From Budorcas taxicolor (lineage: Eukaryota > Chordata > Mammalia > Artiodactyla > Bovidae): DNA of 64,000 nt. The translations under genes and the position numbers were made by a program. The stretch covers positions 248,001 through 312,000 of the forward strand of contig NW_026292661.1 of NCBI RefSeq assembly GCF_023091745.1. Reading direction: 5' to 3'. Below the pieces are notes generated by a model, which saw only the letters and a program-made list of their open reading frames with translations, searched no databases and was not told the origin of the DNA. This document shows positions 46,693 through 60,300 of this stretch, piece after piece (within the stretch, counting starts at the first letter, position 1; each line of letters opens with the position of its first letter).

Positions 46693-48324
46693 TTGAGATG
46701 CGACGGGAACGCCGGGAACTCTTTCCCGACGAAGCAGGGAAAGGATCCCTCATCTCGATCTACGAGGCGGAAACGGGGCTCCTCTGGATGTGGGCGGGAC
46801 CCTCGTGATTCCTCTCGAGTGGAGACGGCTATGTCGGGGAACTTCTTGATTTGCACCAATGGTGTGAAGGACCCTTTCGAAGTTCCAGAGGGGAGGTGTG
46901 ATCAGCCTCGAGACGCCTCAGCAGAAATGGGCCTCATCTCGCCTGGAGGGGAGAACCTCCAGGATTTTCTCGAGTTGCGGCAGGTCTTCTCGAGTTACGA
47001 CGGGGACCTCAGGGACCCGCTCTGGTGGCCTCAGGAAAGGCCAGTCCCCATGCGAGTTGCTAGGGGACCTCTCGGGATTCCTCTCCCGTCCATGCCGGGG
47101 CCTCAGTCCTTGTGTGGAGTCGGGGCCGGAACCTGAGGATTCCTCTCCAGTGTTGCCATGGATCTTGGGGTGCTTCTGAGTCTCCCCAGGGGAGTCAGGC
47201 CTCGTCTCGAGTGGGGGCATGCACGTGCGCTTTCCTCCCGAGCTGCAGCAGTAGTGTCACGCTTCCTGTCACGTGGATCAAGGGATCTGTGGCTTTCCCT
47301 CGAGGCTGTCCCTCGAGGCTTTCCCACGAGGCTTTCCCACAGCGCTGTGCCACGTGCCACCTTGGTGTGAGTCGATCCTCGGCGTGAAAGACGAGCCGGT
47401 GAAGGGAAAAGAGGTTCCTCTGGAATGGACTGAGACATCTGGGGGACTCTTGGAATGGTGGCACGACCCTGGAGTTCCTCTCGCCGTTCCTGTTGAGAGG
47501 GCCTCCTCTTGAGATGCGACGGGAACGCCGGGAACTCTTTCCCGAAGAAGCAGGGAAAGGATCCCTCATCTCGAGCTACGAGGCGGAAACGGGGCTCCTC
47601 TGGATGTGGGCGGGTCCCTCGTGATTCCTCTCGAGTGGAGACGGCTATGTCGGGGAACTTCTTGATTTGCACCAAGGGTGTGAAGGAGCCTTTCGAAGTT
47701 CCAGAGGTGAGATGTGATCAGCCTCGAGACGCCTCAGCGGAAATGGGCCTCATCTCGCCTGGAGGGGAGAACCTCCTGGATTTTCTCGAGTTGCGGCAGG
47801 TCTTCTCGAGTTATGACGGGGACCTCAGGTACCCGCTCTGGTGGCCTCAGGAAAGGCCAGTCCCCATGCCAGTTGCTAGGGGACCTCTCGGGATTCCTCT
47901 CCCGTCCATGCCGGGGCCTCAGTCCTTGTGTGGAGTCGGGGCCGGAACCTGAGGATTCCTCTCCAGTGTTGCCATGGATCTTGGGGTGCTTCTGAGTCTC
48001 CCCAGGGGAGTCAGGCCGCGTCTCGAGTGGGGGCATGCACGTGCGCTTTCCTCCCGAGCTGCAGCAGTAGTGTCACGCTTCCTGTCACGTGGATCAAGGG
48101 ATCTGTGGCTTTCCCTCGAGGCTGTTCCTCGAGGCTTTCCCACGAGGCTTTCCCACAGGGCTGTGCCACGTGCCACCGTGGTGTGAGTCGATCCTCGGCG
48201 TGAAAGACGAGACGGTGAAGGGAAAAGAGGTTCCTCTGGAATGGACTGAGATATCTGGGGGACTCTTGGAATGGTGGCACGACCCTGGAGTTCCTCTCGC
48301 CGTTCCTGTAGAGAGGGCCTCCTC
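46693..48324. repeat. Two transitional monomers
   Basis: Units start at 46693 and 47509. They carry many private changes: GTGTGATTCGATCCTCGACG (about 46549), CTCGATCTACG (46754), CACCAATGGTG (46855), CCTCCAGGATT (46966) and ATGACGGGGACCTCAGGTACC (about 47813; written here only as a position marker in part: CAGGTACC). From here rightward GAATTC at the GACACGACCC site and the linked GGTGACACG disappear from the array. Confidence 0.65.
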
Positions 48325-51300
48325 TTGAGATGCGACGGGAACGCCGGGAATTATTTCCCGATGAAGCAGGAAAAGGATCCCTCATCTCGAGCTACGAGGC
48401 GAAAACGGGGCTCCTCTGGATGTGGGCGGGACCCTCGTGATTCCTCTCGAGTGGAGACGGCTATGTCGGGGAACTTCTTGATTTGCACCAAGGTTTTGAA
48501 GGAGCCTTTCTAAGTTCCAGAGGTGAGATGTGATCAGCCTCGAGACGCCTCAGCGGAAATGGGCCTCATCTCGCCTGGAGGGGAGAACCTCCTGGATTTT
48601 CTCGAGTTGCGGCAGGTCTTCTCGAGTTACGACGGGGACCTCAGGGACCCGCTCTGGTGGCCTCAGGAAAGGCCAGTCCCCATGCGAGTTGCTACGGGGC
48701 CTCTCGGGATTCCTCTCCCGTCCATGCCGGGGCCTCAGTCCTTGTGTGGAGTCGGGGCCGGAACCTGAGGATTCCTCTCCAGTGTTGCCATGGATCTTGG
48801 GGTGCTTCTGAGTCTCCCCAGGGGAGTCAGGCCTCGTCTCGAGTGGGGGCATGCACGTGCGCTTTCCTCCCGAGCTGCAGCAGTAGTGTCACGCTTCCTG
48901 TCACGTGGATCAAGGGATCTGTGGCTTTCCCTCGAGGCTGTCCCTCGAGGCTTTCCCACGAGGCTTTCCCACAGGGCTGTGCCAAGTGCCACCTTGGTGT
49001 GAGTCGATCCTCGGCGTGAAAGACGAGCCGGTGAAGGGAAAAGAGGTTCCTCTGGAATGGACTGAGACATCTGGGGGACTCTTGGAATGGTGGCACGACC
49101 CTGGAGTTCCTCTCCCCGTTCCTGTTGAGAGGGCCTCCTCTTGAGATGCGACGGGAACGCCGGGAACTCTTTTCCGACGAAACAGGGAAAGGATTCCTCA
49201 TCTCGAGCTACGAGGCGGAAACGGGGCTCCTCTGGATGTGGGCGGGACCCTCGTGATTCCTCTCGAGTGGAGACGGGTATGTCGGGGAACTTCTTGATTT
49301 GCACCAAGGGTGTGAAGGACCCTTTCGAAGTTCCAGAGGTGAGGTGTAATCAGCCTCGAGACGCCTCAGCAGAAATGGGCCTCATCTCGCCTGGAGGGGA
49401 GAACCTCCTGGATTTTCTCGAGTGGCAGCAGGTCTTCTCGAGTTACAACGGGGACCTCAGGGACCCGCTCTGGTGGCCTCAGGAAAGGCCAGTCCCCATG
49501 CCAGTTGCTAGGGGACCTCTCGGGATTCCTCTCCCGTCCATGCCGGGGCCTCAGTCCTTGTGTGGAGTCGGGGCCGGAACCTGAGGATTCCTCTCCAGTG
49601 TTGCCATGGATCTTGGGGTGCTTCTGAGTCTCCCCAGGGGAGTCAGGCCTCGTCTCGAGTGGGGGCATGCACGTGCGCTTTCCTCCCGAGCTGCAGCAGT
49701 AGTGTCACGCTTCCTGTCACGTGGATCAAGGGATCTGTGGCTTTCCCTCGAGGCTGTTCCTCGAGGCTTTCCCACGAGGCTTTCCCACAGGGCTGTGCCA
49801 CGTGCCACCGTGGTGTGAGTCGATCCTCGGCGTGAAAGACGAGACGGTGAAGGGAAAAGAGGTTCCTCTGGAATGGACTGAGATATCTGGGGGACTCTTG
49901 GAATGGTGGCACGACCCTGGAGTTCCTCTCGCCGTTCCTGTAGAGAGGGCCTACTCTTGAGATGCGACGGGAACGCCGGGAATTCTTTCCCGATGAAGCA
50001 GGAAAAGGATCCCTCATCTCGAGCTACGAGGCGAAAACGGGGCTCCTCTGGATGTGGGCGGGACCCTCGTGATTCCTCTCGAGTGGAGACGGCTATGTCG
50101 GGGAACTTCTTGATTTGCACCAAGGTTTTGAAGGAGCCTTTCTAAGTTCCAGAGGTGAGATGTGATCAGCCTCGAGACGCCTCAGCGGAAATGGGCCTCA
50201 TCTCGCCTGGAGGGGAGAACCTCCTGGATTTTCTCGAGTTGCGGCAGGTCTTCTCGAGTTACGACGGGGACCTCAGGGACCCGCTCTGGTGGCCTCAGGA
50301 AAGGCCAGTCCCCATGCGAGTTGCTACGGGGCCTCTCGGGATTCCTCTCCCGTCCATGCCGGGGCCTCAGTCCTTGTGTGGAGTCGGGGCCGGAACCTGA
50401 GGATTCCTCTCCAGTGTTGCCATGGATCTTGGGGTGCTTCTGAGTCTCCCCAGGGGAGTCAGGCCTCGTCTCGAGTGGGGGCATGCACGTGCGCTTTCCT
50501 CCCGAGCTGCAGCAGTAGTGTCACGCTTCCTGTCACGTGGATCAAGGGATCTGTGGCTTTCCCTCGAGGCTGTCCCTCGAGGCTTTCCCACGAGGCTTTC
50601 CCACAGGGCTGTGCCAAGTGCCACCTTGGTGTGAGTCGATCCTCGGCATGAAAGACGAGCCGGTGAAGGGAAAAGAGGTTCCTCTGGAATGGACTGAGAC
50701 ATCTGGGGGACTCTTGGAATGGTGGCACGACCCTGGAGTTCCTCTCCCCGTTCCTGTTGAGAGGGCCTCCTCTTGAGATGCGACGGGAACGCCGGGAACT
50801 CTTTTCCGACGAAACAGGGAAAGGATTCCTCATCTCGAGCTACGAGGCGGAAACGGGGCTCCTCTGGATGTGGGCGGGACCCTCGTGATTCCTCTCGAGT
50901 GGAGACGGGTATGTCGGGGAACTTCTTGATTTGCACCAAGGGTGTGAAGGACCCTTTCGAAGTTCCAGAGGTGAGGTGTAATCAGCCTCGAGACGTCTCA
51001 GCAGAAATGGGCCTCATCTCGCCTGGAGGGGAGAACCTCCTGGATTTTCTCTAGTGGCGGCAGGTCTTCTCGAGTTACAACGGGGACCTCAGGGACCCGC
51101 TCTGGTGGCCTCAGGAAAGGCCAGTCCCCATGCGAGTTGCTAGGGGACCTCTCGGGATTCCTCTCCCGTCCATGCCGGGGCCTCAGTCCTTGTGTGGAGT
51201 CGGGGCCGGAACCTGAGGATTCCTCTCCAGTGTTGCCATGGATCTTAGGGTGCTTCTGAGTCTCCCCAGGGGAGTCAGGCCTCGTCTCGAGTGGGGGCTT

Positions 51301-51588
51301 GCACGTGCGCTTTCCTGCCGAGCTGCAGCAGTAGTGTCACGCTTCCTGTCACGTGGATCAAGGGATCTGTGGCTTTCCCTCGAGGCTGTTCCTCGAGGCT
51401 TTCCCACGAGGCTTTCCCACAGGGCTGTGCCACGTGCCACTTTGGTGTGAGTCGATCCTCGGCGTGAAAGACGAGACGGTGAAGGGAAAAGAGGTTCCTC
51501 TGGAATGGACTGAGATATCTGGGGGACTCTTGGAATGGTGGCACGACCCTGGAGTTCCTCTCGCCGTTCCTGTAGAGAGGGCCTCCTC
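48325..51588. repeat. Dimeric HOR duplicated at 1632 bp
   Basis: Units start at 48325, 49141, 49957 and 50773; the first and third match each other, as do the second and fourth. The odd units share CAAGGTTTTGAAGG with CCTTTCTAAG (the TTCGAA palindrome destroyed) and GGCGAAAACGGGG. The even units share CTCTTTTCCGACGAAACAGG, GAGGTGTAATCAG and GTTACAACGG. The preceding junctions also match (CCACCGTGGTG, GAGACGGTGAAG, TGAGATATC). A private CTCTAGTGG, where the partner has CTCGAGTGG, lies near 51049. Confidence 0.75.
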
Positions 51589-52404
51589 TTGAGATGCGAC
51601 GGGAACGCCGGGAATTCTTTCCCGATGAAGCAGGAAAAGGATCCCTCATCTCGAGCTACGAGGTGAAAACGGGGCTCCTCTGGATGTGGGCGGGACCCTC
51701 GTGATTCCTCTCGAGTGGAGACGGCTATGTCGGGGAACTTCTTGATTTGCACCAAGGGTGTGAAGGACCCTTTCGAAGTTCCAGAGGGGAGGTGTGATCA
51801 GCCTCGAGACGCCTCAGTGGAAATGGGCCTCATCTCGCCTGGAGGGGAGAACCTCCTGGATTTTCTCGAGTTGGGGCAGGTCTTCTCGAGTTACGACGGG
51901 GACCTCAGGGACCCGCTCTGGTGGCCTCAGGAAAGGCCAGTCCCCATGCGAGTTGCTAGGGGACCTCTCGGGATTCCTCTCCCGTCCATGCCGGGGCCTC
52001 AGTCCTTGTGTGGAGTCGGGGCCGGAACCTGAGGATTCCTCTCCAGTGTTGCCATGGATCTTGGGGTGCTTCTGAGTCTCCCCAGGGGAGTCAGGCCTCG
52101 TCTCGAGTGGGGGCATGCACGTGCGCTTTCCTCCCGAGCTGCAGCAGTAGGGTCACGCTTCCTGTCACGTGGATCAAGGGATCTGTGGCTTTCCCTCGAG
52201 GCTGTCCCTCGAGGCTTTCCCACGAGGCTTTCCCACAGGGCTGTGCCACGTGCCACCTTGGTGTGAGTCGATCCTCGGCGTGATAGACGAGCCGCTGAAG
52301 GGAAAAGAGGTTCCTCTGGAATGGACTGAGACATCTTGGGGTCTCTTGGTACGGTGGCACGACCCTGGAGTTCCTCTCGCCGTTCCTGTTGAGAGGGCCT
52401 CCTC
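51589..52404. repeat. Chimeric monomer at a HOR boundary
   Basis: The first quarter (GGAATTCTTTCCCGATG, GAAAACGGGG) follows the odd units of the 48.3-51.6 kb dimer, which place a GAATTC at 51612-51617. The rest (GGTGTGAAGGACCC, GAGGGGAGGTG, AGTTGGGGCAGG) does not. AGTTGGGGCAGG is otherwise seen only in the right-hand domain at 57301 and 59749. A template switch between about 51670 and 51760 would explain it. Confidence 0.6.
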
Positions 52405-55400
52405 TTGAGATGCGACGGGAACGCCGGGAAGTCTTTCCCGACGAAGCAGGGAAAGGATCCCTCATCTCGAGCTATGAGGCGGAAACGGGGCTCCTCTGGA
52501 TGTGGGCGGGACCCTCGTGATTCCTCTCGAGTGGAGACGGGTATGTCGGGGAACTTCTTGATTTGCACCAAGGGTGTGAATGACCCTATCGAAGTTCCAG
52601 AGGGGAGGTGTGATCAGCCTCGAGACGCCTCAGCGGAAATGGGCCTCATCTCGCCTGGAGGGGAGAACCTCCTGGATTTTCTCGAGTTGCGGCAGGTCTT
52701 CTCGAGTTACGACGGGGACCTCAGGGACCCGCTCTGGTGGCCTCAGGAAAGGCCAGTCCTCATGCGAGTTGCTAGGGGACCTCTCCGGATTCCTCTCCCG
52801 TCCATGCCGGGGCCTCAGTCCTTGTGTGGAGTCGGGGCCGGAACCTGAGGATTCCTCTCCAGTGTTGCCATGGATCTTGGGGTGCTTCTGAGTCTCCCCA
52901 GGGGAGTCAGGCCTCGTCTTGAGTGGGGGCATGCACGTGCGCCTTCCTCCCGAGCTGCAGCACTAGTGTCACGCTTCCTGTCACGTGGATCAAGGGATCT
53001 GTGGCTTTCCCTCCAGGGTGTCCCTCGAGGCTTTCCCACGAGGCTTTCCCACAGGGCTGTGCCACGTGCCACCTTGGTGTGAGTCGATCCTCGGCGTGAA
53101 AGACGAGCTGGTGAAGGGAAAAGAGGTTCCTCTGGATTGGACTGAGACATCTGGGGGACTCTTGGAATGGTGGCACGACCCTGGAGTTCCTCTCGCCGTT
53201 CCTGTTGAGAGGGCCTCCTCTTGAGATGCGACGGGAACGCCGGGAACTCTTTCCTGACGAAACAGGGAAAGGATCCCTCATCTCGAGCTACGAGGCGGAA
53301 ACGGGGCTCCTCTGGATGTGGGCGGGACCCTCGTGATTCCTCTCGAGTGGAGACGGGTATGTCGGGGAACTTCTTGATTTGCACCAAGGGTGTGAAGGAC
53401 CCTTTCGAAGTTCCAGAGGGGAGGTGTGATCAGCCTCGAGACGCCTCAGCGGAAATGGGCCTCATCTCGCCTGGAGGGGAGAACCTCCTGGATTTTCTCG
53501 AGTGGCGGCAGGTCTTCTCGAGTTACAACGGGGACCTCAGGGACCCGCTCTGGTGGCCTCAGGAAAGGCCAGTCCCCATGCGAGTTGCTACGGGGCCTCT
53601 CGGGATTCCTCTCCGGTCCATGCCGGGGACTCAGTCCTTGTGTGGAGTCGGGGCTGGAACCTGAGGATTCCTCTCCAGTGTTGCCATGGATCTTGGGGTG
53701 CTTCTGAGTCTCCCCAAGGGAGTCAGGCCTCGTCTCGAGTGGGGGCATGCACGTGCGCTTTCCTCCCGAGCTGCAGCAGTAGTGTCACGCTTCCTGTCAC
53801 GTGGATCAAGGGATCTGTGGCTTTCCCTCGAGGCTGTCCCTCGAGGCTTTCCCACGAGGCTTTCCCACAGGGCTGTGCCACGTGCCACCTTGGTGTGAGT
53901 CGATCCTCGGCGTGAAAGACGAGCCGGTGAAGGGAAAAGAGGTTCCTCTGGAATGGACTGAGACATCTGGGGGACTCTTGGAATGGTGGCACGACCCTGG
54001 AGTTCCTCTCCCCGTTCCTGTTGAGAGGGCCTCCTCTTGAGATGCGACGGGAACGCCGGGAACTCTTTTCCGACGAAACAGGGAAAGGATTCCTCATCTC
54101 GAGCTACGAGGCGGAAACGGGGCTCCTCTGGATGTGGGCGGGACACTCGTGATTCCTCTCGAGTGGAGACGGGTATGTCGGGGAACTTCTTGATTTGCAC
54201 CAAGGGTGTGAAGGACCCTTTCGAAGTTCCAGAGGTGAGGTGTAATCAGCCTCGAGACGCCTCAGCAGAAATGGGCCTCATCTCGCCTGGAGGGGAGAAC
54301 CTCCTGGATTTTCTCGAGTGGCAGCAGGTCTTCTCGAGTTACAACGGGGACCTCAGGGACCCGCTCTGGTGGCCTCAGGAAAGGCCAGTCCCCATGCGAG
54401 TTGCTAGGGGACCTCTCGGGATTCCTCTCCCGTCCATGCCGGGGCCTCAGTCCTTGTGTGGAGTCGGGGCCGGAACCTGAGGATTCCTCTCCAGTGTTGC
54501 CATGGATCTTGGGGTGCTTCTGAGTCTCCCCAGGGGAGTCAGGCCTCGTCTCGAGTGGGGGCATGCACGTGCGCTTTCCTCCCGAGCTGCAGCAGTAGTG
54601 TCACGCTTCCTGTCACGTGGATCAAGGGATCTGTGGCTTTCCCTCGAGGCTGTCCTTCGAGGCTTTCCCACGAGGCTTTCCCACAGGGCTGTGCCAAGTG
54701 CCACCTTGGTGTGAGTCGATCCTCCGCGTGAAAGACGAGCCGGTGAAGGGAAAAGAGGTTCCTCTGGAATGGACTGAGACATCTGGGGGACTCTTGGAAT
54801 GGTGGCACGACCCTGGAGTTCCTCTCCCCGTTCCTGTTGAGAGGGCCTCCTCTTGAGATGCGACGGGAACGCCGGGAACTCTTTTCCGACGAAACAGGGA
54901 AAGGATTCCTCATCTCGAGCTACGAGGTGGAAACGGGGCTCCTCTGGATGTGGGCGGGACCCTCGTGATTCCTCTCGAGTGGAGACGGGTATGTCGGGGA
55001 ACTTCTTGATTTGCACCAAGGGTGTGAAGGAGCCTTTCAAAGTTCCAGAGGTGAGGTGTGATCAGCCTCGAGACGCCTCAGCGGAAATGGGCCTCATCTC
55101 GCCTGGAGGGGAGAACCTCCTGGATTTTCGCGAGTTGCGGCAGGTCTTCTCGAGTTACGACGGGGACCTCAGGAACCCGCTCTGGTGGCCTCAGGAAAGG
55201 CCAGTCCCCATGCGAGTTGCTAGGGGGCCTCTCGGGATTCCTCTCCCGTCCATGCCGGGGCCTCAGTCCTTGTGTGGAGTCGGGGCCGGAACCTGAGGAT
55301 TCCTCTGCAGTGTTGCCATGGATCTTGGGGTGCTTCTGAGTCTCCCCAGGGGAGTCAGGCCTCGTCTCGAGTGGGGGCATGCACGTGCGCTTTCCTCCCG

Positions 55401-57300
55401 AGCTGCAGCAGTAGGGTCACGCTTCCTGTCACGTGGATCAAGGGATCTGTGGCTTTCCCTCGAGGCTGTCCCTCGAGGCTTTCCCACGAGGCTTTCCCAC
55501 AGGGCTGTGCCACGTGCCACCTTGGTGTGAGTCGATCCTCGGCGTGATAGACGAGCCGCTGAAGGGAAAAGAGGTTCCTCTGGAATGGACTGAGACATCT
55601 TGTGGTCTCTTGGTACGGTGGCACGACCCTGGAGTTCCTCTCGCCGTTCCTGTTGAGAGGGCCTCCTCTTGAGATGCGACGGGAACGCCGGGAAGTCTTT
55701 CCCGACGAAGCAGGGAAAGGATCCCTCATCTCGAGCTATGAGGCGGAAACGGGGCTCCTCTGGATGTGGGCGGGACCCTCGTGATTCCTCTCGAGTGGAG
55801 ACGGGTATGTCGGGGAACTTCTTGATTTGCACCAAGGGTGTGAAGGACCCTATCGAAGTTCCAGAGGGGAGGTGTGATCAGCCTCGAGACGCCTCAGCGG
55901 AAATGGGCCTCATCTCGCCTGGAGGGGAGAACCTCCTGGATTTTCTCGAGTTGCGGCAGGTCTTCTCGAGTTACGACGGGGACCTCAGGGACCCGCTCTG
56001 GTGGCCTCAGGAAAGGCCAGTCCTCATGCGAGTTGCTAGGGGACCTCTCCGGATTCCTCTCCCGTCCATGCCGGGGCCTCAGTCCTTGTGTGGAGTCGGG
56101 GCCGGAACCTGAGGATTCCTCTCCAGTGTTGCCATGGATCTTGGGGTGCTTCTGAGTCTCCCCAGGGGAGTCAGGCCTCGTCTTGAGTGGGGGCATGCAC
56201 GTGCGCCTTCCTCCCGAGCTGCAGCACTAGTGTCACGCTTCCTGTCACGTGGATCAAGGGATCTGTGGCTTTCCCTCCAGGGTGTCCCTCGAGGCTTTCC
56301 CACGAGGCTTTCCCACAGGGCTGTGCCACGTGCCACCTTGGTGTGAGTCGATCCTCGGCGTGAAAGACGAGCTGGTGAAGGGAAAAGAGGTTCCTCTGGA
56401 TTGGACTGAGACATCTGGGGGACTCTTGGAATGGTGGCACGACCCTGGAGTTCCTCTCGCCGTTCCTGTTGAGAGGGCCTCCTCTTGAGATGCGACGGGA
56501 ACGCCGGGAACTCTTTCCTGACGAAACAGGGAAAGGATCCCTCATCTCGAGCTACGAGGCGGAAACGGGGCTCCTCTGGATGTGGGCGGGACCCTCGTGA
56601 TTCCTCTCGAGTGGAGACGGGTATGTCGGGGAACTTCTTGATATGCACCAAGGGTGTGAAGGACCCTTTCGAAGTTCCAGAGGGGAGGTGTGATCAGCCT
56701 CGAGACGCCTCAGCGGAAATGGGCCTCATCTCGCCTGGAGGGGAGAACCTCCTGGATTTTCTCGAGTGGCGGCAGGTCTTCTCGAGTTACAACGGGGACC
56801 TCAGGGACCCGCTCTGGTGGCCTCAGGAAAGGCCAGTCCCCATGCGAGTTGCTACGGGGCCTCTCGGGATTCCTCTCCGGTCCATGCCGGGGACTCAGTC
56901 CTTGTGTGGAGTCGGGGCTGGAACCTGAGGATTCCTCTCCAGTGTTGCCTTGGGTCTTGGGGTGCTTCTGAGTCTCCCCAGGGGAGTCAGGCCTCGTCTC
57001 GAGGGGGGGCATGCACGTGCGCTTTCCTCCCGAGCTGCAGCAGTAGTGTCACGCTTCCTGTCACGTGGATCAAGGGATCTGTGGCTTTCCCTCGAGGCTG
57101 TCCCTCGAGGCTTTCCCACGAGGCTTTCCCACAGGGCTGTGCCACGTGCCACCTTGGTGTGAGTCGATCGTCGGCGTGAAAGACGAGCCGGTGAAGGGAA
57201 AAGAGGTTCCTCTGGAATGGACTGAGACATCTGGGGGACTCTTGGAATGGTGGCACGACCCTGGAGTTCCTCTCGCCGTTTCTGTTGAGAGGGCCTCCTC
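52405..57300. repeat. Tetrameric HOR, one and a half copies, period 3264 bp
   Basis: Units start at 52405, 53221, 54037, 54853, 55669 and 56485; 55669 and 56485 repeat 52405 and 53221. Shared rare variants include CGTGATAGACGAGCCGCTG and CTCTTGGTACGG upstream, GGGAAGTCTTTCC, CCAGTCCTCATGCG, CTCTCCGGATTCC, CGTCTTGAGTG, CAGCACTAGTG, CCCTCCAGGGTGTCC and CGTCCATGCCGGGGACTC-type changes in the second unit. The 54037 unit resembles the even units at 49141 and 50773. Small differences such as TGTGAATGACCC (52574) versus TGTGAAGGACCC show some divergence since duplication. Confidence 0.75.
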
Positions 57301-60300
57301 TTGAGATGCGACGGGAACGCCGGGAACTCTTTCCCGACGAAGCAGGGAAAGGATCCCTCATCTCGAGCTCCGAGGCGGAAACGGGGCTCCTCTGGATGTG
57401 GGCGGGACCCTCGTGATTCCTCTCGAGTGGAGACGGCTAGGTCGGGGAACTTCTTGATTTGCACCAAGGGTGTGAAGGACCCTTTCGAAGTTCCAGAGGT
57501 GAGGTGTGATCAGCCTCGACACGCCTCAGCGGAAATGGGCCTCATCTCGCCTGGAGGGGAGAACCTCCTGGATTTTCTCGAGTTGGGGCAGGTCTTCTCG
57601 AATTACGACGGGGACCTCAGGGACCCGCTCTGGTGGCCTCAGGAAAGGCCAGTCCCCATGCGAGTTGCTAGGGGACCTCTCGGGATTCCTCTCCCGTCCA
57701 TGCCGGGGCCTCAGTCCTTGTGTGGAGTCGGGGCCGGAACCTGAGGATTCCTCTCCAGTGTTGCCATGGATCTTGGGGTGCTTCTGAGTCTCCCCAGGGG
57801 AGTCAGGCCTCGTCTCGAGTGGGGGCATGCACGTGCGCTTTCCTCCCGAGCTGCAGCAGTAGTGTCACGCTTCCTGTCACGTGGATCAAGGGATCTGTGG
57901 CTTTCCCTCGAGGCTGTCCCTCGAGGCTTTCCCACGAGGCTTTTCCACAGGGCTGTGCCACGTGCCACCTTGGTGTGAGTCGATCCTCGGCGTGAAAGAC
58001 GAGCCGGTGAAGGGAAAAGAGGTTCCTCTGGAATGGACTGAGACATCTGGGGGACTCTTGGAATGGTGGCACGACCCTGGAGTTCCTCTCGCCGTTCCTG
58101 TTGAGAGGGCCTCCTCTTGAGATGCGACGGGAACGCCGGGAACTCTTTCCCGACGAAGCAGGGAAAGGATCCCTCATCTCGAGCTACGAGGCGGAAACGG
58201 GGCTCCTCTGGATGTGGGCGGGACCCTCGTGATTCCTCTCGAGTGGAGACGGCTAGGTCGGGGAATTTCTTGATTTGCACCAAGGGTGTGAAGGACACTT
58301 TCGAAGTTCCAGAGGTGAGGTGTGATCAGCCTCGAGACGCCTCAGCGGAAATGGGCCTCATCTCGCCTGGAGGGGAGAACCTCCTGGATTTTCTCGAGTT
58401 GCGGCAGGTCTTCTCGAGTTACGACGGGGACCTCAGGGACCCACTCTGGTGGCCTCAGGAAAGCCCAGTCCCCATGCGAGTTGCTAGGGGACCTCTCGGG
58501 ATTCCTCTCCCGTCCATGCCGGGGCCTCAGTCCTTGTGTGGAGTCGGGGCCGGAACCTGAGGATTCCTCTCCAGTGTTGCCATGGATCTTGGGGTGCTTC
58601 TGAGTCTCCCCAGGGGAGTCAGGCCTCGTCTCGAGTGGGGGCAGGCACGTGCGCTTTCCTCCCGAGCTGAAACAGTAGTGTCACGCTTCCTGTCACGTGG
58701 ATCAAGGGATCTGTGGCTTTCCCTCGAGGCTGTCCCTCGAGGCTTTCCCACGAGGCTTTCCCACAGGGCTGTGCCACGTGCCACCTTGGTGTGAGTCGAT
58801 CCTCGGCGTGAAAGACGAGCCGGTGAAGGGAAAAGAGGTTCCTCTGGAATGGACTGAGACATCTGGGGGACTCTTGGAATGGTGGCACGACCCTGGAGTT
58901 CCTCTCGCCGTTCCTGTTGAGAGGGCCTCCTCTTGAGATGCGACGGGAACGCCGGGAACTCTTTCCCGACGAAGCAGGGAAAGGATCCCTCATCTCGAGC
59001 TACGAGGCGGAAACGGGGCTCCTCTGGATGTGGGCGGGACCCTCGTGATTCCTCTCGAGTGGAGACGGCTAGGTCGGGGAACTTCTTGATTTGCACCAAG
59101 GGTGTGAAGGACCCTTTCGAAGTTCCAGAGGTGAGGTGTGATCAGCCTCGAGACGCCTCAGCGGAAATGGGCCTCATCTCGCCTGGAGGGGAGAACCTCC
59201 TGGATTTTCTCGAGTTGCGGCAGGTCTTCTCGAGTTACGACGGGGACCTCAGGGACCCGCTCTGGTGGCCTCAGGAAAGCCCAGTCCCCATGTGAGTTGC
59301 TAGGGGACCTCTCGGGATTCCTCTCCCGTCCATGCTGGGGCCTCAGTCCTTGTGTGGAGTCGGGGCCTGAACCTGAGGATTCCTCTCCAGTGTTGCCATG
59401 GATCTTGGGGTGCTTCTGAGTCTCCCCAGGGGAGTCAGGCCTCGTCTCGAGGGGGGGCATGCACGTGCGCTTTCCTCCCGAGCTGCAGCAGTAGTGTCAC
59501 GCTTCCTGTCACGTGGATCAAGGGATCTGTGGCTTTCCCTCGAGGCTGTCCCTCGAGGCTTTCCCACGAGGCTTTCCCACAGGGCTGTGCCACGTGCCAC
59601 CTTGGTGTGAGTCGATCGTCGGCGTGAAAGACGAGCCGGTGAAGGGAAAAGAGGTTCCTCTGGAATGGACTGAGACATCTGGGGGACTCTTGGAATGGTG
59701 GCACGACCCTGGAGTTCCTCTCGCCGTTTCTGTTGAGAGGGCCTCCTCTTGAGATGCGACGGGAACGCCGGGAACTCTTTCCCGACGAAGCAGGGAAAGG
59801 ATCCCTCATCTCGAGCTCCGAGGCGGAAACGGGGCTCCTCTGGATGTGGGCGGGACGCTCGTGATTCCTCTCGAGTGGAGACGGCTAGGTCGGGGAACTT
59901 CTTGATTTGCACCAAGGGTGTGAAGGACCCTTTCGAAGTTCCAGAGGTGAGGTGTGATCAGCCTCGACACGCCTCAGCGGAAATGGGCCTCATCTCGCCT
60001 GGAGGGGAGAACCTCCTGGATTTTCTCGAGTTGGGGCAGGTCTTCTCGAGTTACGACGGGGACCTCAGGGACCCGCTCTGGTGGCCTCAGGAAAGGCCAG
60101 TCCCCATGCGAGTTGCTAGGGGACCTCTCGGGATTCCTCTCCCGTCCATGCCGGGGCCTCAGTCCTTGTGTGGAGTCGGGGCCGGAACCTGAGGATTCCT
60201 CTCCAGTGTTGCCATGGATCTTGGGGTGCTTCTGAGTCTCCCCAGGGGAGTCAGGCCTCGTCTCGAGTGGGGGCATGCACGTGCGCTTTCCTCCCGAGCT

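Noticed and set aside
57002..57012. G-quadruplex at the seven-G run
   Set aside because: Only one long G run lies there; four runs within short loops are not present on either strand nearby.
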